In this document: positions 12,740 to 22,447 of the stretch, one piece after another
Layout: each line of letters begins with the position of its first letter
Numbering within the stretch: position 1 is the stretch's first letter
NCBI GenBank assembly: GCA_963930775.1
Contig: OZ005701.1
Location: 3,231,669 to 3,295,668, forward strand
Direction of reading: 5' to 3'
Source of the DNA: Cliona cf. orientalis
Taxonomy: Eukaryota > Porifera > Demospongiae > Clionaida > Clionaidae
Length of the DNA: 64,000 nucleotides
Translations under genes and position numbers: made by a program
Notes under the pieces: model-generated
Seen by the model: the letters and a program-made list of their open reading frames with translations, nothing else
Told to the model about the DNA's origin: nothing
Databases searched by the model: none

Positions 12740-13577
12740 GAAAGAATGCAGTACTCCTCCACTATCAGTTGCATTGTTGCCATGAAACCCACTGTCTTCT
12801 ACTGTGATAGCACTGTCAACGGAAGCCAGTACTCCTCCAATGTCGGCATTATTATCATGAAATTCACTTGCTTCTATTGTGATAGTACTCCTGTCGGAAA
12901 ACAGTACTCCTCCTCTATCAGTGGCATTGTTATCTTGAAATCCACTTCCTTCTATTGTGATAGTACTGTTGCTGTTGGAAAACAGTACTCCTCCAATGTC
13001 GGCATTGTTATCTTGAAATTCACTTGCTTCTATTGTGATAGTACTGCTGATGGAATACAGTACTCCTCCAATGTCGGCATTGTTATCTTGAAATTCACTT
13101 CCTTCTATTGTGATAGTACTGTTGCTGCTGTAATACAGTACTCCTCCAATGTCGGCATTGTTATCTTGAAATTCACTTCCTTCTATTGTGATAGTACTGT
13201 TGCTGCTGTAATACAGTACTCCTCCAATGTCGGCATTGTTATCTTGAAATTCACTTCCTTCTATTGTGATAATACTGTTGCTGTTGGAATACAGTACTCC
13301 TCCAATATCGGCATTGTTATCTTGAAATCCACTTCCTTCTATTGTGATAGTACTGTTGCTGTTGGAAAACAGTACTCCTCCAATGTCGGCATTGTTATCT
13401 TGAAATTCACTTCCTTCTATTGTGATAATACTGTTGCTGTTGGAATACAGTACTCCTCCAATATCGGCATTGTTATCTTGAAATCCACTTCCTTCTATTG
13501 TGATAGTACTGTTGCTGTTGGAAAACAGTACTCCTCCAATGTCGGCATTGTTATCTCGAAATTCACTTCCTTCTATT
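12740..13577 (-). repeat. Tandem coding repeats, ~72-78 bp unit
   Basis: About eleven consecutive units encode 24-26 residues each of the form GSEFQDNNADIGGVLYSNSNSTITIE. Several adjacent units are nearly identical at the nucleotide level, including a repeated two-unit block. This indicates recent expansion by unequal exchange or slippage. Five to six more diverged units continue beyond the MITE at 14006-14390. The array lies wholly inside the Pmp-like frame and keeps that frame. Confidence 0.9.
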
Positions 13578-14005
13578 GGGCTATTCCATTTAATAGCCAT
13601 ACACCCCCTATGGATGACTAGTGAGGAAAATTTAACCCCTGGACATAATTAACTAGTAACCATCCCCCCTAGACAGTCGTTAATTAGGTCACTGTTCCCC
13701 CAAGACATAATTAAGAACATTACTACTCCCCCTGGATTATTAATCAAATCAAGTTTTGTTCCCCCTGGACACAAATTAATGCATTAATTTATGGAAGGGA
13801 AATCACCTAAAGGAGCAAAGTGCCCCCCTGGACACCACAATTAGTGATCGTTTCACCCCTAGACATAATTAAATTTGACCAAAATACCCCCCTTCCCTTC
13901 ATTAAAATCAGTGTTTTACACCCCTGGACAAGCCTCAAGATACCCCCCTGGATATTCGTTAGCAGTCATCCATAGGGGGTGTATGCTTATTAAATGGAAG
14001 AGCCC
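13578..14005. mobile_element. 428-bp MITE inside the Pmp-like repeat array
   Basis: The ends are inverted repeats of about 42 bp (GGGCTATTCCATTTAATAG on the left; the right end reads the same in reverse complement with a few mismatches). The element is flanked by the trinucleotide ATT (13575-13577 and 14006-14008). Removing the element and one ATT restores the coding unit exactly. The interior holds about ten copies of a C-rich CCCCCTGGACA motif, an unusual satellite-like filling. The 3-bp duplication would fit a Harbinger- or CACTA-type transposase, but the superfamily is not determined. Confidence 0.85.
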
Positions 14006-15054
14006 ATTGTGATAGTACTGTTGCTGTTGGAATACAGTACTCCTCCAATGTCGGCATAGTTATCATGAAATTCACTTGCTTCTATTGTGATAGTACTGCT
14101 GATGGAAGCCAGTACTCCTCCCCACCTGGCATTGTTATCTTGAAATCCACTTCCTTCTATTGTGATAGTACTGCTGATGGAATTCAGTACTCCTCCCCAG
14201 CTGCTGGCATTGTTATCATGAAATCTATTTGCTTCTATTGTGATAGTACTCCTGTTGGAATACAATACTCCTCCAATGTCGGCATTGTTATCTTGAAATT
14301 CACTTGCTTCTATTGTGATAGTACTGCTGGTGGAAGTCAGTGCTCCTCCCCCGATGATGGCATTATTACTAACAAACACATTACCACTCATGTTAATGAT
14401 GCTGTCCTGTTCTGCAACTATAGCTCCACTGAAGTCTGCTCTGTTATCTTCAAATCTGCTTTGGCTGATCTCAACTGTACTATTGGTAGCAATAATTGCA
14501 CCACCAATGAATCCATCAGATAAACACCCATACTCAGGGACAAATATACATTTTCTGTATAACCCTTTTCTATTGGATAGAAAAGTGCTGTTGACAATCT
14601 GTACTGTTGTTTCAATTAGCTCTAGGGCTGTTCCACTACTCTCTTGACCTTTAAACTTCGTATATTCCACTACAAATTCTTCAACATGTCTCACTTGATT
14701 TCCTCCACATCCAATGAACTCCAGGTTAGTGATGTGAATGCTCTGTGATTGATAGAATTGCATAGTTGAGTCACTTGTACATTTGATTTGTGCTGTTGAG
14801 TTCTCAGACTTCATTACAAAGTTGTCCACATTTCCCTATGTTAGGTTGACATTGCTGAGGTGGTGTGTTCCAGGGAGGAAGACCAGTGTGGTGTTGGAGT
14901 GGAGGGAATGGCTCGAGTTAGCAGCAAACTGGGAGAGGGTTAGACATGGTTGCACGGTGCAAAGGTCAGCTGAGTTGGTTGTGATGTAATAGACCTCACT
15001 GGCTGCTTGGTTTAGAGAGCAGAGGACGAGTAGTGATAGAGTCAAGAGACTCAT

Positions 15055-16194
15055 GCTATCTTGCTTGAGGCAGGTTTTGGATCGATGCCTGTTGTTCTGC
15101 TGTATGCTGCTGAAGTATTTCGGTGTATTAGGAAAGTTTTAGTGTGATGATTGACTGCTCAGTGGTTGGATGATTCCAGCTGCTCTGACTCTTAGACTAG
15201 CAGCTATATACTCACCTGCAGTTATCCAGGTCCCATGGCATTTATACTAGTACAAATTAGCCTGCCTTTAGTGGCCACTGTAGGACAGCCCCCAGGGAAA
15301 CCCCACTTGGCTGCCAGGTACAACTTGTGGGTTTGTTAGACCACCTGCTAATCGCGCTTGCAGGCATTCCCAACACTTTACAGCGCCCTACACTGCTCTA
15401 TTGCAGCCTACAGTTACGTTTGCAACCACTTAGGCCTCACTTTTCCTACAAGCCACACCCCCTATGTTTTGCATATTGCAGCCACCTCTCTAATGCAGCC
15501 ACAGGTGACCGCTTTAGACAGGTTCCACTGTATTTCTAGATTAGGAATTCTGTAGTGCTGACCACATTGACCTCTGTACTTGGCAAAGGGTGTTTGCACA
15601 TAGCAATAGGAAGTAGGATACTCTCTCTCCCTCCTCTTATAATATTATACTCTTGACCACATTGGTGGGCTATATAGGTAGGAGTTAGATGAGCTACCCA
15701 ACCACTGGGAATTTTTAATCATAGCCCTAGTACTTGTAGCTGTGGCATTTAACATACATTATTGTCTAGACTAAGAGGGCACTTAACTATTGGGGATTTC
15801 CCATTCTGCCAGCATAATATCATGTTATCAAGGATAGGACTGGAAACCATGCAATGCAGTTTCTATGCATTCCTTCTTGTTTCCTGTGCACACCACAGTG
15901 GCTGGCTGGCTGGCTGGCTGGCTAGGTTGGAGCCAGATCTGCAGGAGGTGGTTTGAAACTATGAGAACCCATTGTGTTTTTTCCTGTGTGTATATACCAC
16001 AGAAGCCTAACAACTACATGGGGATTTTACAGTTTGCATCTAGAAATTTTCGTGAGTAACAAGCTATTTGTATCTCCACAAGGGAAGCAGCTATGAAGCT
16101 GAAATAAAAACGAAATTATAGCTAACATGATGACAGAGACAGCTGTCTCAACATTGAAGCGACCTTCCCGTCCTCAAGGTCCTACAGTTCTTTA
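15055..16194. other. Upstream region of the Pmp-like gene, repeat-like
   Basis: 15240-15540 has an irregular series of GCAGCCAC/GCCACT motifs (such as TAATGCAGCCACAGGTGACC) that looks like a decayed tandem repeat. A perfect (GGCT)n microsatellite lies at 15900-15924. No gene is seen. Confidence 0.45.
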
Positions 16195-16690
16195 TATAGA
16201 AATTACCATGATTATATATCATGGGAAGATTTTACGTGACTTGTTCCTTGGGTTAATCATGGGAAGATTTTACGGCACATGTAATGAAAGCCCAGTTGTT
16301 AAATGGATTATATACATGGGAAGATTTTACGTAAGGTCAAAGTACTTACGTAAAATCTTCCCATATAATAGGATCCGAGAACACAGTAATCAGGTGAGGA
16401 TTTATGTGTGAACTTTGACCTCACGTAAAATCTCCCCAGGTAAATAACAGATTATACTCTGGGCTGACATTATCGAAATTTGATCCTGCCATACACAGAG
16501 ACCTTTGATCTCACGTAAAATCTTCCCATATAATAGCAGCAGAGAATACAATAATCAGGTGAAGATTTATGTGTGAACTTTGACCTCACGTAAAATCTCC
16601 CCAAGTAAATAACAAATTATTCTCTGGGCTGACAATATCGAAATATGATTGTGCCATACACAGAGACCTTTGATCCACATAAAATTTAAT
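16195..16690. repeat. Dispersed repeat cluster, GGGAAGATTTTACGT family
   Basis: The 15-18-base core TGGGAAGATTTTACGT occurs three times forward (16210-16335) and then, inverted (ACGTAAAATCTTCCCA and TCACGTAAAATCTCCCC), in two tandem units 166 bp apart. Each unit also carries TTTGATCCTGCCATACACAG or a close variant and GAGGATTTATGTGTGAACTT. A further unit lies at 19681-19810. The head-to-head cores at 16316-16365 would form a hairpin. This is a non-coding dispersed or satellite-like family. Confidence 0.8.
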
Positions 16691-18910
16691 GGTAACCATG
16701 GGGGGGGGGGGGCCATCACAACTAGATACCTATACCATAGCTACCCGGCTGGTGTGTTTTCTTTATCTCTGTACCATATATAATAGAATAGTATAGGTTG
16801 CATGCAGGAGCATTAGTCTATATGTAAGTAGCTAGCTACAGCAATGTCATTTATAGTAAGCTCAGATCTCAGATATTTTTCATGCATATTATTATAGGCT
16901 ACACTGTTTATTAAACTATAGCTAGCTACATTGTATTTGCAAATTTCTAGGTCGAGTGCTATGACAAATTGTGCAAATTAATCAGAGACTCGAAGATGCT
17001 AATCATAATGCCAGGTTACTGGTATTATTAGTGTGGGCGTGGCTAGCGGCAGCTGCTTGCGCATGCGCTTGCATAGTTGAATGCCAATGCACAGTGACAC
17101 CACTCTGCAGATCTATATACCAGCTCCATCCAGTATGCACTCTTTGAAATTAATCTGGTTGGTTGTTCTTTAAGCGGGCGCGGGATTCTGCATATACCTC
17201 CGCACTGTCAGGTATCTAGATGTGACATATCCATGGCTTATTGCAAGTTTACCGTGCGCCTGTTTCTCGTTCTTATCTGCCTCTGGTTGAGTTTCATCAT
17301 AATATAATGGAATAACAGAAAAATATGGAATATACTTCGCTACTGACAAAGAAAGTATTACGCAGGACTGGATGATGAGGACCTTGCTCAGTTTTGTTGA
17401 GTAGCTACAAAATTAATGCAACGGTTAGCAGCTAACTCCTTATTCATTATCTATCATAACTGTTAATGATTATAATTAATTTCATGTGATCTTATACTGT
17501 TAGCTATCATGCATGAACTATCAGATAATACATGTACTGTTACAGTAGCTAACTACTGTTATAGCTAGCTATCTGTATTGACGCCACCCCCACCCCCCCA
17601 ATCATGGGGTCAAAACTCTCTGTGTACGGTAGAATCTAATTTCAATAATATCAGCCCAGAGTGTAGAATTAAACAATAGGGTGATTGACATTGTGCTTGA
17701 AGGGAATTAACCACTGGAAAAAAGGGTAGGGGATAACTATCAAAGAATTGAATGTGTCCGTGGCACAGCCAAGAGTATGCATTCAGGAGAAAAATATAAT
17801 ACAGTAGAATGGCACAACTGGTGGATTGTAAGCTATAGTTACAAGATGCATGGTATAATACAACCCAGTTATTAAGGTCTTGCATGCAACTAGTTAGTTG
17901 GCCCGTGACCCCTCTCATGATTGGCCTACCCTATGATCAACCATACCCCTCCGGTATCCAGCAATTTGCCTATAAAAATTTCTTTTGCTAGGCGATGGCC
18001 AACAAGTATACATACTGTTTTGCCCGGAGCCATATATCTAAGTGGGTATGTGGTATGATGTTTATGATTTACTCGAGTGTGTGAGGGGATACAATAATTA
18101 TGTGTATGAGCTATCACAATGAATCAGAGATGTGATTGGGGTATTAATTTGATGTGATTATTAGTCTAGTTAAGCATTATGAATCATGAGGGTATATATA
18201 TATATGAGTACGTGTGATGTGATTGAGATAATTTAATGCTCAATTGCGATTTTGAGGTTATTAGGGTACATTGTCTATATATAATGGGTGTGTATATGAG
18301 TCAATGAAGTGATAGTTTAATTGGGTATGCTCATGAATAGTTTGGAGTGACTGAATTAGAGAGTATGGATATATGAAATTGTATACTAGTTAATCGTTTG
18401 AGAGTGAGAGTATAAGTGTGGTATGATAATATGTATGTGTGAGTTGTGAAGTGATTAGGGTACATAATATTTTAAGTACTTTGTGATTAGGGTATGTGTG
18501 AGGGTGAGAGTGTGACCTGATTGGTGAAGCTCTGAATTTGAGAATGAATGCCATCAGAGTACATTGTATATATGTCATCTATTGTATTATGGAAGCCATA
18601 CAGATCAAAAGGCACTGCCAGTTGTATAAATCAAGCATAGGGTGGATGAGATGACTATAAGTAATAATATTATTATTAGTGACCCCCAGACCATGCTGTA
18701 AGTAGCATGCTATATAATGTGTTTTGGTATATGTTACTATGGTAATAATGTCTAATATCACTATAAGACCATTCTCCAGTAGAACATCCATAATCAAGTC
18801 ATGTTCAAAAACTATATAACAAAACAGAGCTACCCTAGCTCACAATAATTTAATTAGTGTACAGTGCCTGTATGGTGGAGCACTGGTATACCATAGTAAT
18901 AATACCAAGT
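16691..18910. other. Mostly non-coding; possible lost 5' exon
   Basis: A palindromic TGCGCATGCGCT at 17058-17069, similar to an NRF-1 site, lies in a GC-richer patch. At 17233-17307 a 24-codon frame starts MAYCKFTVRLFLVLICLWL, which looks like a signal peptide, with a possible GTTGAG donor at 17287. No further exon was found, so a gene is not called. From 18170 to 18580 the plus strand is strongly G/T-biased, with a loose GTGATTAGGGTA repetition. Confidence 0.35.
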
Positions 18911-18982
18911 ACCTTAGATGATTTCCACCCGCTCTAACTGCGCCTGCGGCGCAGTTAGAGCTTGTTGGAAATCATCTAAGGT
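18911..18982. repeat. Double-armed hairpin repeat
   Basis: Outer arms ACCTTAGATGATTTCCA / TGGAAATCATCTAAGGT enclose inner arms CTCTAACTGCGCC / GGCGCAGTTAGAG, all perfectly complementary, with a 3-base loop. The inner arms are GC-rich in an otherwise AT-rich region. It looks like a miniature fold-back element. Confidence 0.8.
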
Positions 18983-19680
18983 ATACATAGCACACTACTT
19001 ATAGTGCATTCCTGTGGATTTTACCTAGCAACTGCCACCACGAATAATTAAATTTTCAGCCAGAATAGGCTTCTGGTTGCTAAAGTGCCATGGGTTGTCG
19101 AAAGATCAGACAAGGATCCAAAATAGCTACCTATCCACAGAAAATGCAAAACAGCTCCCCTGTACCGAGACTAAGCATAGGCACTGTGCTATGCAGCTCT
19201 GTGTGACTCAGGGGCCTGCCATGCCATGTCAGCCTTCTTCCTATGATATCCATGCAGCTACATAACTACAAGTGATTTGCAAACCTGCATGTTGGGCTTG
19301 AGATTAGTGTGACCATCTGTAGAGGATTCTGGTGCTTTTGCAGTGGTAGCTAGCAGGTGGCGATCCCATATAGCTGCAGTTCAAAATTTATCAAGAGCTC
19401 ATAGGCAGAAGGAAGTTTTCTGTGCACTCTGTTCGAATGATCAGCCATCCTCACTTTTAAACCAGCTCGCTCCATGTAGCCACCGAACTACACTCTACTC
19501 TTGGTTGTACTATAACCTATTATATTTAATTTGGAAAAAGTGTTTGTGTGTTGCCAGTAAGCTGTGCTAACTCAAAGCAGTAGCCTTATGCAGCAGTGGA
19601 CAGGTGCAGAGTATAGTGTACATAGTGACATTCACACTTTCCTTAGACCGACTAATTATGTGCACTGCTAGGGCTGCATC
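18983..19680. other. No gene seen
   Basis: Short open frames at 19077-19265 and 19343-19570 show no recognisable protein features. Confidence 0.4.
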
Positions 19681-19810
19681 AAATTTGATCCTGCCATACA
19701 CAGAGACCTTTGACCTCACGTAAAATCTTCCCATATAATAGATCAGAGAACACAATAATCAGGTGAGGATTTATGTGTGAACTTTGACCTCACGTAAAAT
19801 CTCCCCAAGT
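19681..19810. repeat. Further copy of the 166-bp repeat family
   Basis: It carries the same ordered elements as the units at 16480-16610: TTTGATCCTGCCATACACAG, TGACCTCACGTAAAATCTTC, AATCAGGTGAGGATTTATG and CACGTAAAATCTCCCC. Being a single isolated unit 3 kb away, it shows that the family is dispersed as well as tandem. Confidence 0.8.
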
Positions 19811-19981
19811 TACTAATGAAAGGATACACATCATTTAGCAGCCCCCTATAGACACTACCTCTCAGTGCCCTATGTAATAATTATGATAATATATATAACA
19901 CAAATGATTACTATAGAAGTTTGTAGTAACCATTGCTAATTTCACCTATGAAGGGATTTGGAAGAGTATATTAGTCCGGAA

Positions 19982-20240
19982 GGTACCCAGTGTATTCATT
20001 ATGATGTCTTGGGGGGGTAAAGTGGTTTCAATTAAGTTGTCATCAGGGTAAATGTACCCATAATTAGTATAGAGGGTACCCAGTGTGTTCATTATGACCT
20101 CTTGGGGGGGGGGGTAATGTGGTTTTAATTAAGTTGTCATGAGGGTAAATATACCCATAATTAGTCAGGAGGGTACCTAGTGTATTCATAAGGATGACGG
20201 GGGGGGGGGGGGGGGGGGAAGTGGCTTCAATCAAGTTGTC
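19982..20240. repeat. Three tandem ~95-bp units with growing G-tracts
   Basis: Three units begin GGTACC(C/T)AGTGT.TTCAT at 19982, 20075 and 20172 and contain (A/T)TTAAGTTGTCA-type sequence and GGGTAAAT.TACCCATAATTAGT. Each has a G homopolymer at the same place, about 7, 10 and 20 Gs in order, so the tract expanded within the array. Confidence 0.85.
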
Positions 20241-20267
20241 AGCCCTGCGCTATATATAGCACGCACC

Positions 20268-20426
20268 ATGAGCAGGGTAACACTGGACCGATCTGAAGTT
20301 CGGAAGTAGTACCTCGCTGTCGAGTTCCTCTCTGTGATTGAAGCTTTGAAACTTGTCACTGTCGAGATCGAGAGGCACTCTCAGACTCCCGATGATCCGA
20401 GTGTAGTTGAGGCCCTGGCATCATAG
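20268..20426 (+). pseudogene. Small coding-like frame with an in-frame stop
   Basis: After a TATATATA at about 20250, an ATG in a good context opens MSRVTLDRSEVRK. A TAG follows at 20307-20309 and the same frame then continues for 38 codons (YLAVEFLSVIEALKLV...) to a second TAG. Composition and amphipathic sequence differ from the AT-rich surroundings and look protein-like. The family is not recognised. It may be a decayed exon or chance; there is no splice support. Confidence 0.25.
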
Positions 20427-21286
20427 ACTAGAGGAGGTTGGACATGATGCACAGTTACGCTATAGTCACATGACCTTGGTATGCAATTAATTATGCTGCC
20501 ACGCATTCAAATGAATGAGGAGTGGATGGGTGGGGTATGGCGCTGGATCTTCTTTTCTCGTGGATTTCAACTTGCTTTCACATTTAAAATTATCTTCAAG
20601 GCTTTAGATAGTGACTTACGTTTTGTACAGTGACCTGTTATGTATGGGGCAACATGCCCACTTTTTGTGCATACGTGATCGTTTCCAACCTCCTAAATCC
20701 TAGGCCTCCTCTGATCGTAGACTGTGTACCCACTATAACGACGACCTTTACCACACATACCACTTCCATTATGCAGTAGTCTCGTCCCCAGACGGTCCCA
20801 CGGGATTTGGGGCTGGGTACGAGACTAACTATGCAGCCACTGAGGACATGGTCTGTCATGCGATATTTGGACCTCCGAAATATTCGGACACCCATGCAGA
20901 CCCTAAAGACTAATCCTGCCATACGGACCCTGGAAAGTAACCCTGCCATCATTAATACCCAGAACCCAGCCCCTGACCCTTCTGAATCTCTGCTATAGTT
21001 GATAACATGTGCGGGTCCATATATTTCAGAAATATAAGGGCCGGGGTCCATATCTTTCGAAACATGGATGGGGGGAACAAAGGGGGGGGGTCCAAATTTA
21101 TTGTGGCAGATCAAATATTAATCGACTATCAGTGTCAGCCTAACCACTACTATAAGCAAATAGCTATCCTCTCTCTGCCAGCTGTAACTTAAAAGCTACC
21201 TGATACTGAGGTCTAGTAGTTACTATAAATAGCTTCCCAGGGTAATTTAACAGATCCTATATTAAATTAGCCATAGGCATAAATAC
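20427..21286. other. Non-coding, repeat-like
   Basis: 20860-21090 has a degenerate series of GGACC/GGGTCC-type motifs ending in G-tracts. The sequence AAATAGCTTCCCAGGG at 21227 recurs at 21688, on the other side of the MITE at 21287-21680, so that MITE sits inside an older local duplication. No gene is seen. Confidence 0.4.
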
Positions 21287-21680
21287 TACCGTAGAAACTG
21301 GTTGTTAAGCGCATACGCTTATAACACGCGGCAGCAAGAAAATATGCGCTTAACAAAAAGTATGCGCTTAACAAGAAGCATGCGCTTAATTAGAAGTGCT
21401 AAAACACGGTAGGTGGGGCATGCGTAAAGAACGTGTCGACGATAGAAAGGCCTACAACGATGGCCAAGAAGCAACCAGAGAGCGTAATTTTCGACATTTT
21501 CTTCTCCAGTATACTTCTATCCTTCTTTCTGGGCTCATGTAACCGATCGCTCGTCATTCAGGTAGCCTGCTGGGCATATGCGCCTAACAAAGAGCGGTAA
21601 GGCTCGCACAAAACTATGCACTTAATAAAAAGTATATGCGCTTAATAGCGAGCAGCGCTTAACAACCAGTTTCTACGGTA
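21287..21680. mobile_element. 394-bp Tc1/mariner-type MITE
   Basis: Perfect 26-base inverted ends begin TACCGTAGAAACTGGTTGTT and include a TA target duplication. Subterminal copies of TATGCGCTTAACAA repeat four or more times on the left and, more loosely, on the right. It shares the TACCGTA terminus with the three smaller MITE types in this window. It has no coding capacity. Confidence 0.75.
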
Positions 21681-22447
21681 TTATTTTAAATAGCTTCCCA
21701 GGGCTTTTTAACCTATAGTAAATTAATTGACCATCTGTCAGTTTAATCACTATTAGCAAATATCCCTTTTCTGCCAGGTGTAACTTCAAGGCTCTTTCTT
21801 GCATGACTGGGGAAACCAAAGCACTGTACCAAGGGCTTATTTTATACATATGTAGGCGACGGAAGCAGGGAGGCAAGGGGGCATGTGCCCACCCCCAACC
21901 AGTCAAAGCACGGGAGCACAGGGGGGCACTGAGTCAGTAGTACTAGTAGTTCATTCATACAATAGATTACTAGACTGCCTGTAGATCTATTAAACTTACT
22001 GGCTTCTGTACAGTCCTAGTCCTAGTCCTTTCAAGTCAAGAAATTATGCAACTTTGTTGATTGCACGAAGCTCCGCCTAAGATTAATGCTCAATCAGTTA
22101 TACATGAAACTCTACTGGATTCTCAGGTGAAGAAAAGGACTGATAAATAAGTAATAGAAAATATATTAAATGAAAATTTGTTTGTAAACTAGGCAAATAA
22201 TGGCTGTTGACATAATGAATTTGTATCCCAGGGGCCCCCAGATTCAGTGTCAGGGATTGTAAAGTTAAATATTTTCTGGGGGGGGGGGGGGGGGGGGGGG
22301 GGAGGTGGGGGGGGGGCATGCCCCCAGGCCCCTATAGCATAGAGCTGCTTTACAGCAGCTGCTGAAGGCCTTCAGGGGCTCAATAATTAAGCCCTTGACT
22401 ATGCAATTATGATTCCCGTTGACATGTCAGTGATGTGTGAAATTCAA
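21681..22447. other. Non-coding with a long G-tract
   Basis: A run of about 25 Gs at 22278-22302 is followed by further G-runs to 22316, in a context (TATTTTCTGGGG ... CATGCCCCCAGGCCCC) typical of decayed hAT-like MITEs in this window. No gene is seen. Confidence 0.45.

Larger units (their letters stand above)
9488..15054 (-). pseudogene. Pmp-repeat / multi-TM surface protein, disrupted
   Basis: Reading leftward, the frame begins with a signal peptide (MSLLTLSLLVLCSLNQAAS) and a conserved YYITTNSADLCTVQPCLTL segment. A long right-handed beta-helix region follows, made of units like STITIEGSEFQDNNADIGG with GG(A/V)(I/L) turns. It then has a cysteine-rich linker, CGSCRPGLS, and about six to seven hydrophobic helices, ending in a polar tail (...AQVKEKEAVSQV). 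Such proteins are called Pmp-like after the chlamydial repeat, but the multi-pass end is a metazoan arrangement; a surface role is inferred. The copy is broken. In-frame stops lie at 14836-14838 and 11066-11068, with homologous sequence continuing in the same frame. Frameshifts lie near 10300 (before SWQWLLYLPRW) and near 9720 (before DIHRFYEILD). A 428-bp MITE interrupts the repeat region. It may be a pseudogene or a null allele. Confidence 0.8.

Noticed and set aside
12740-13577. CRISPR array
   Set aside because: Regular 72-78-bp repeats lack unique spacers; they are coding units of a eukaryotic gene.
12746-13621. A 291-codon open frame on the plus strand
   Set aside because: It is the antisense of the Pmp-like coding repeats; repetition of a unit divisible by three keeps the shadow frame open. 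It shows no independent start, signal peptide or domain.
9488-15054. Bacterial (chlamydial Pmp) contamination or horizontal transfer
   Set aside because: The Pmp name reflects the repeat motif only. The multi-pass C-terminus, composition and contiguity with sponge MITEs indicate a host gene.
18170-18580. Telomere-like or satellite array
   Set aside because: The G/T bias and GTGATTAGGGTA echoes are too irregular for a telomeric or satellite repeat.
20270-20430. 5S rRNA gene
   Set aside because: GATCTGAAGTTCGGAAG looks superficially like part of 5S rRNA, but the conserved internal control region and flanking helices are absent.
20638-21114. 158-codon minus-strand frame
   Set aside because: It runs through degenerate G-rich repeats and has no coherent protein character.
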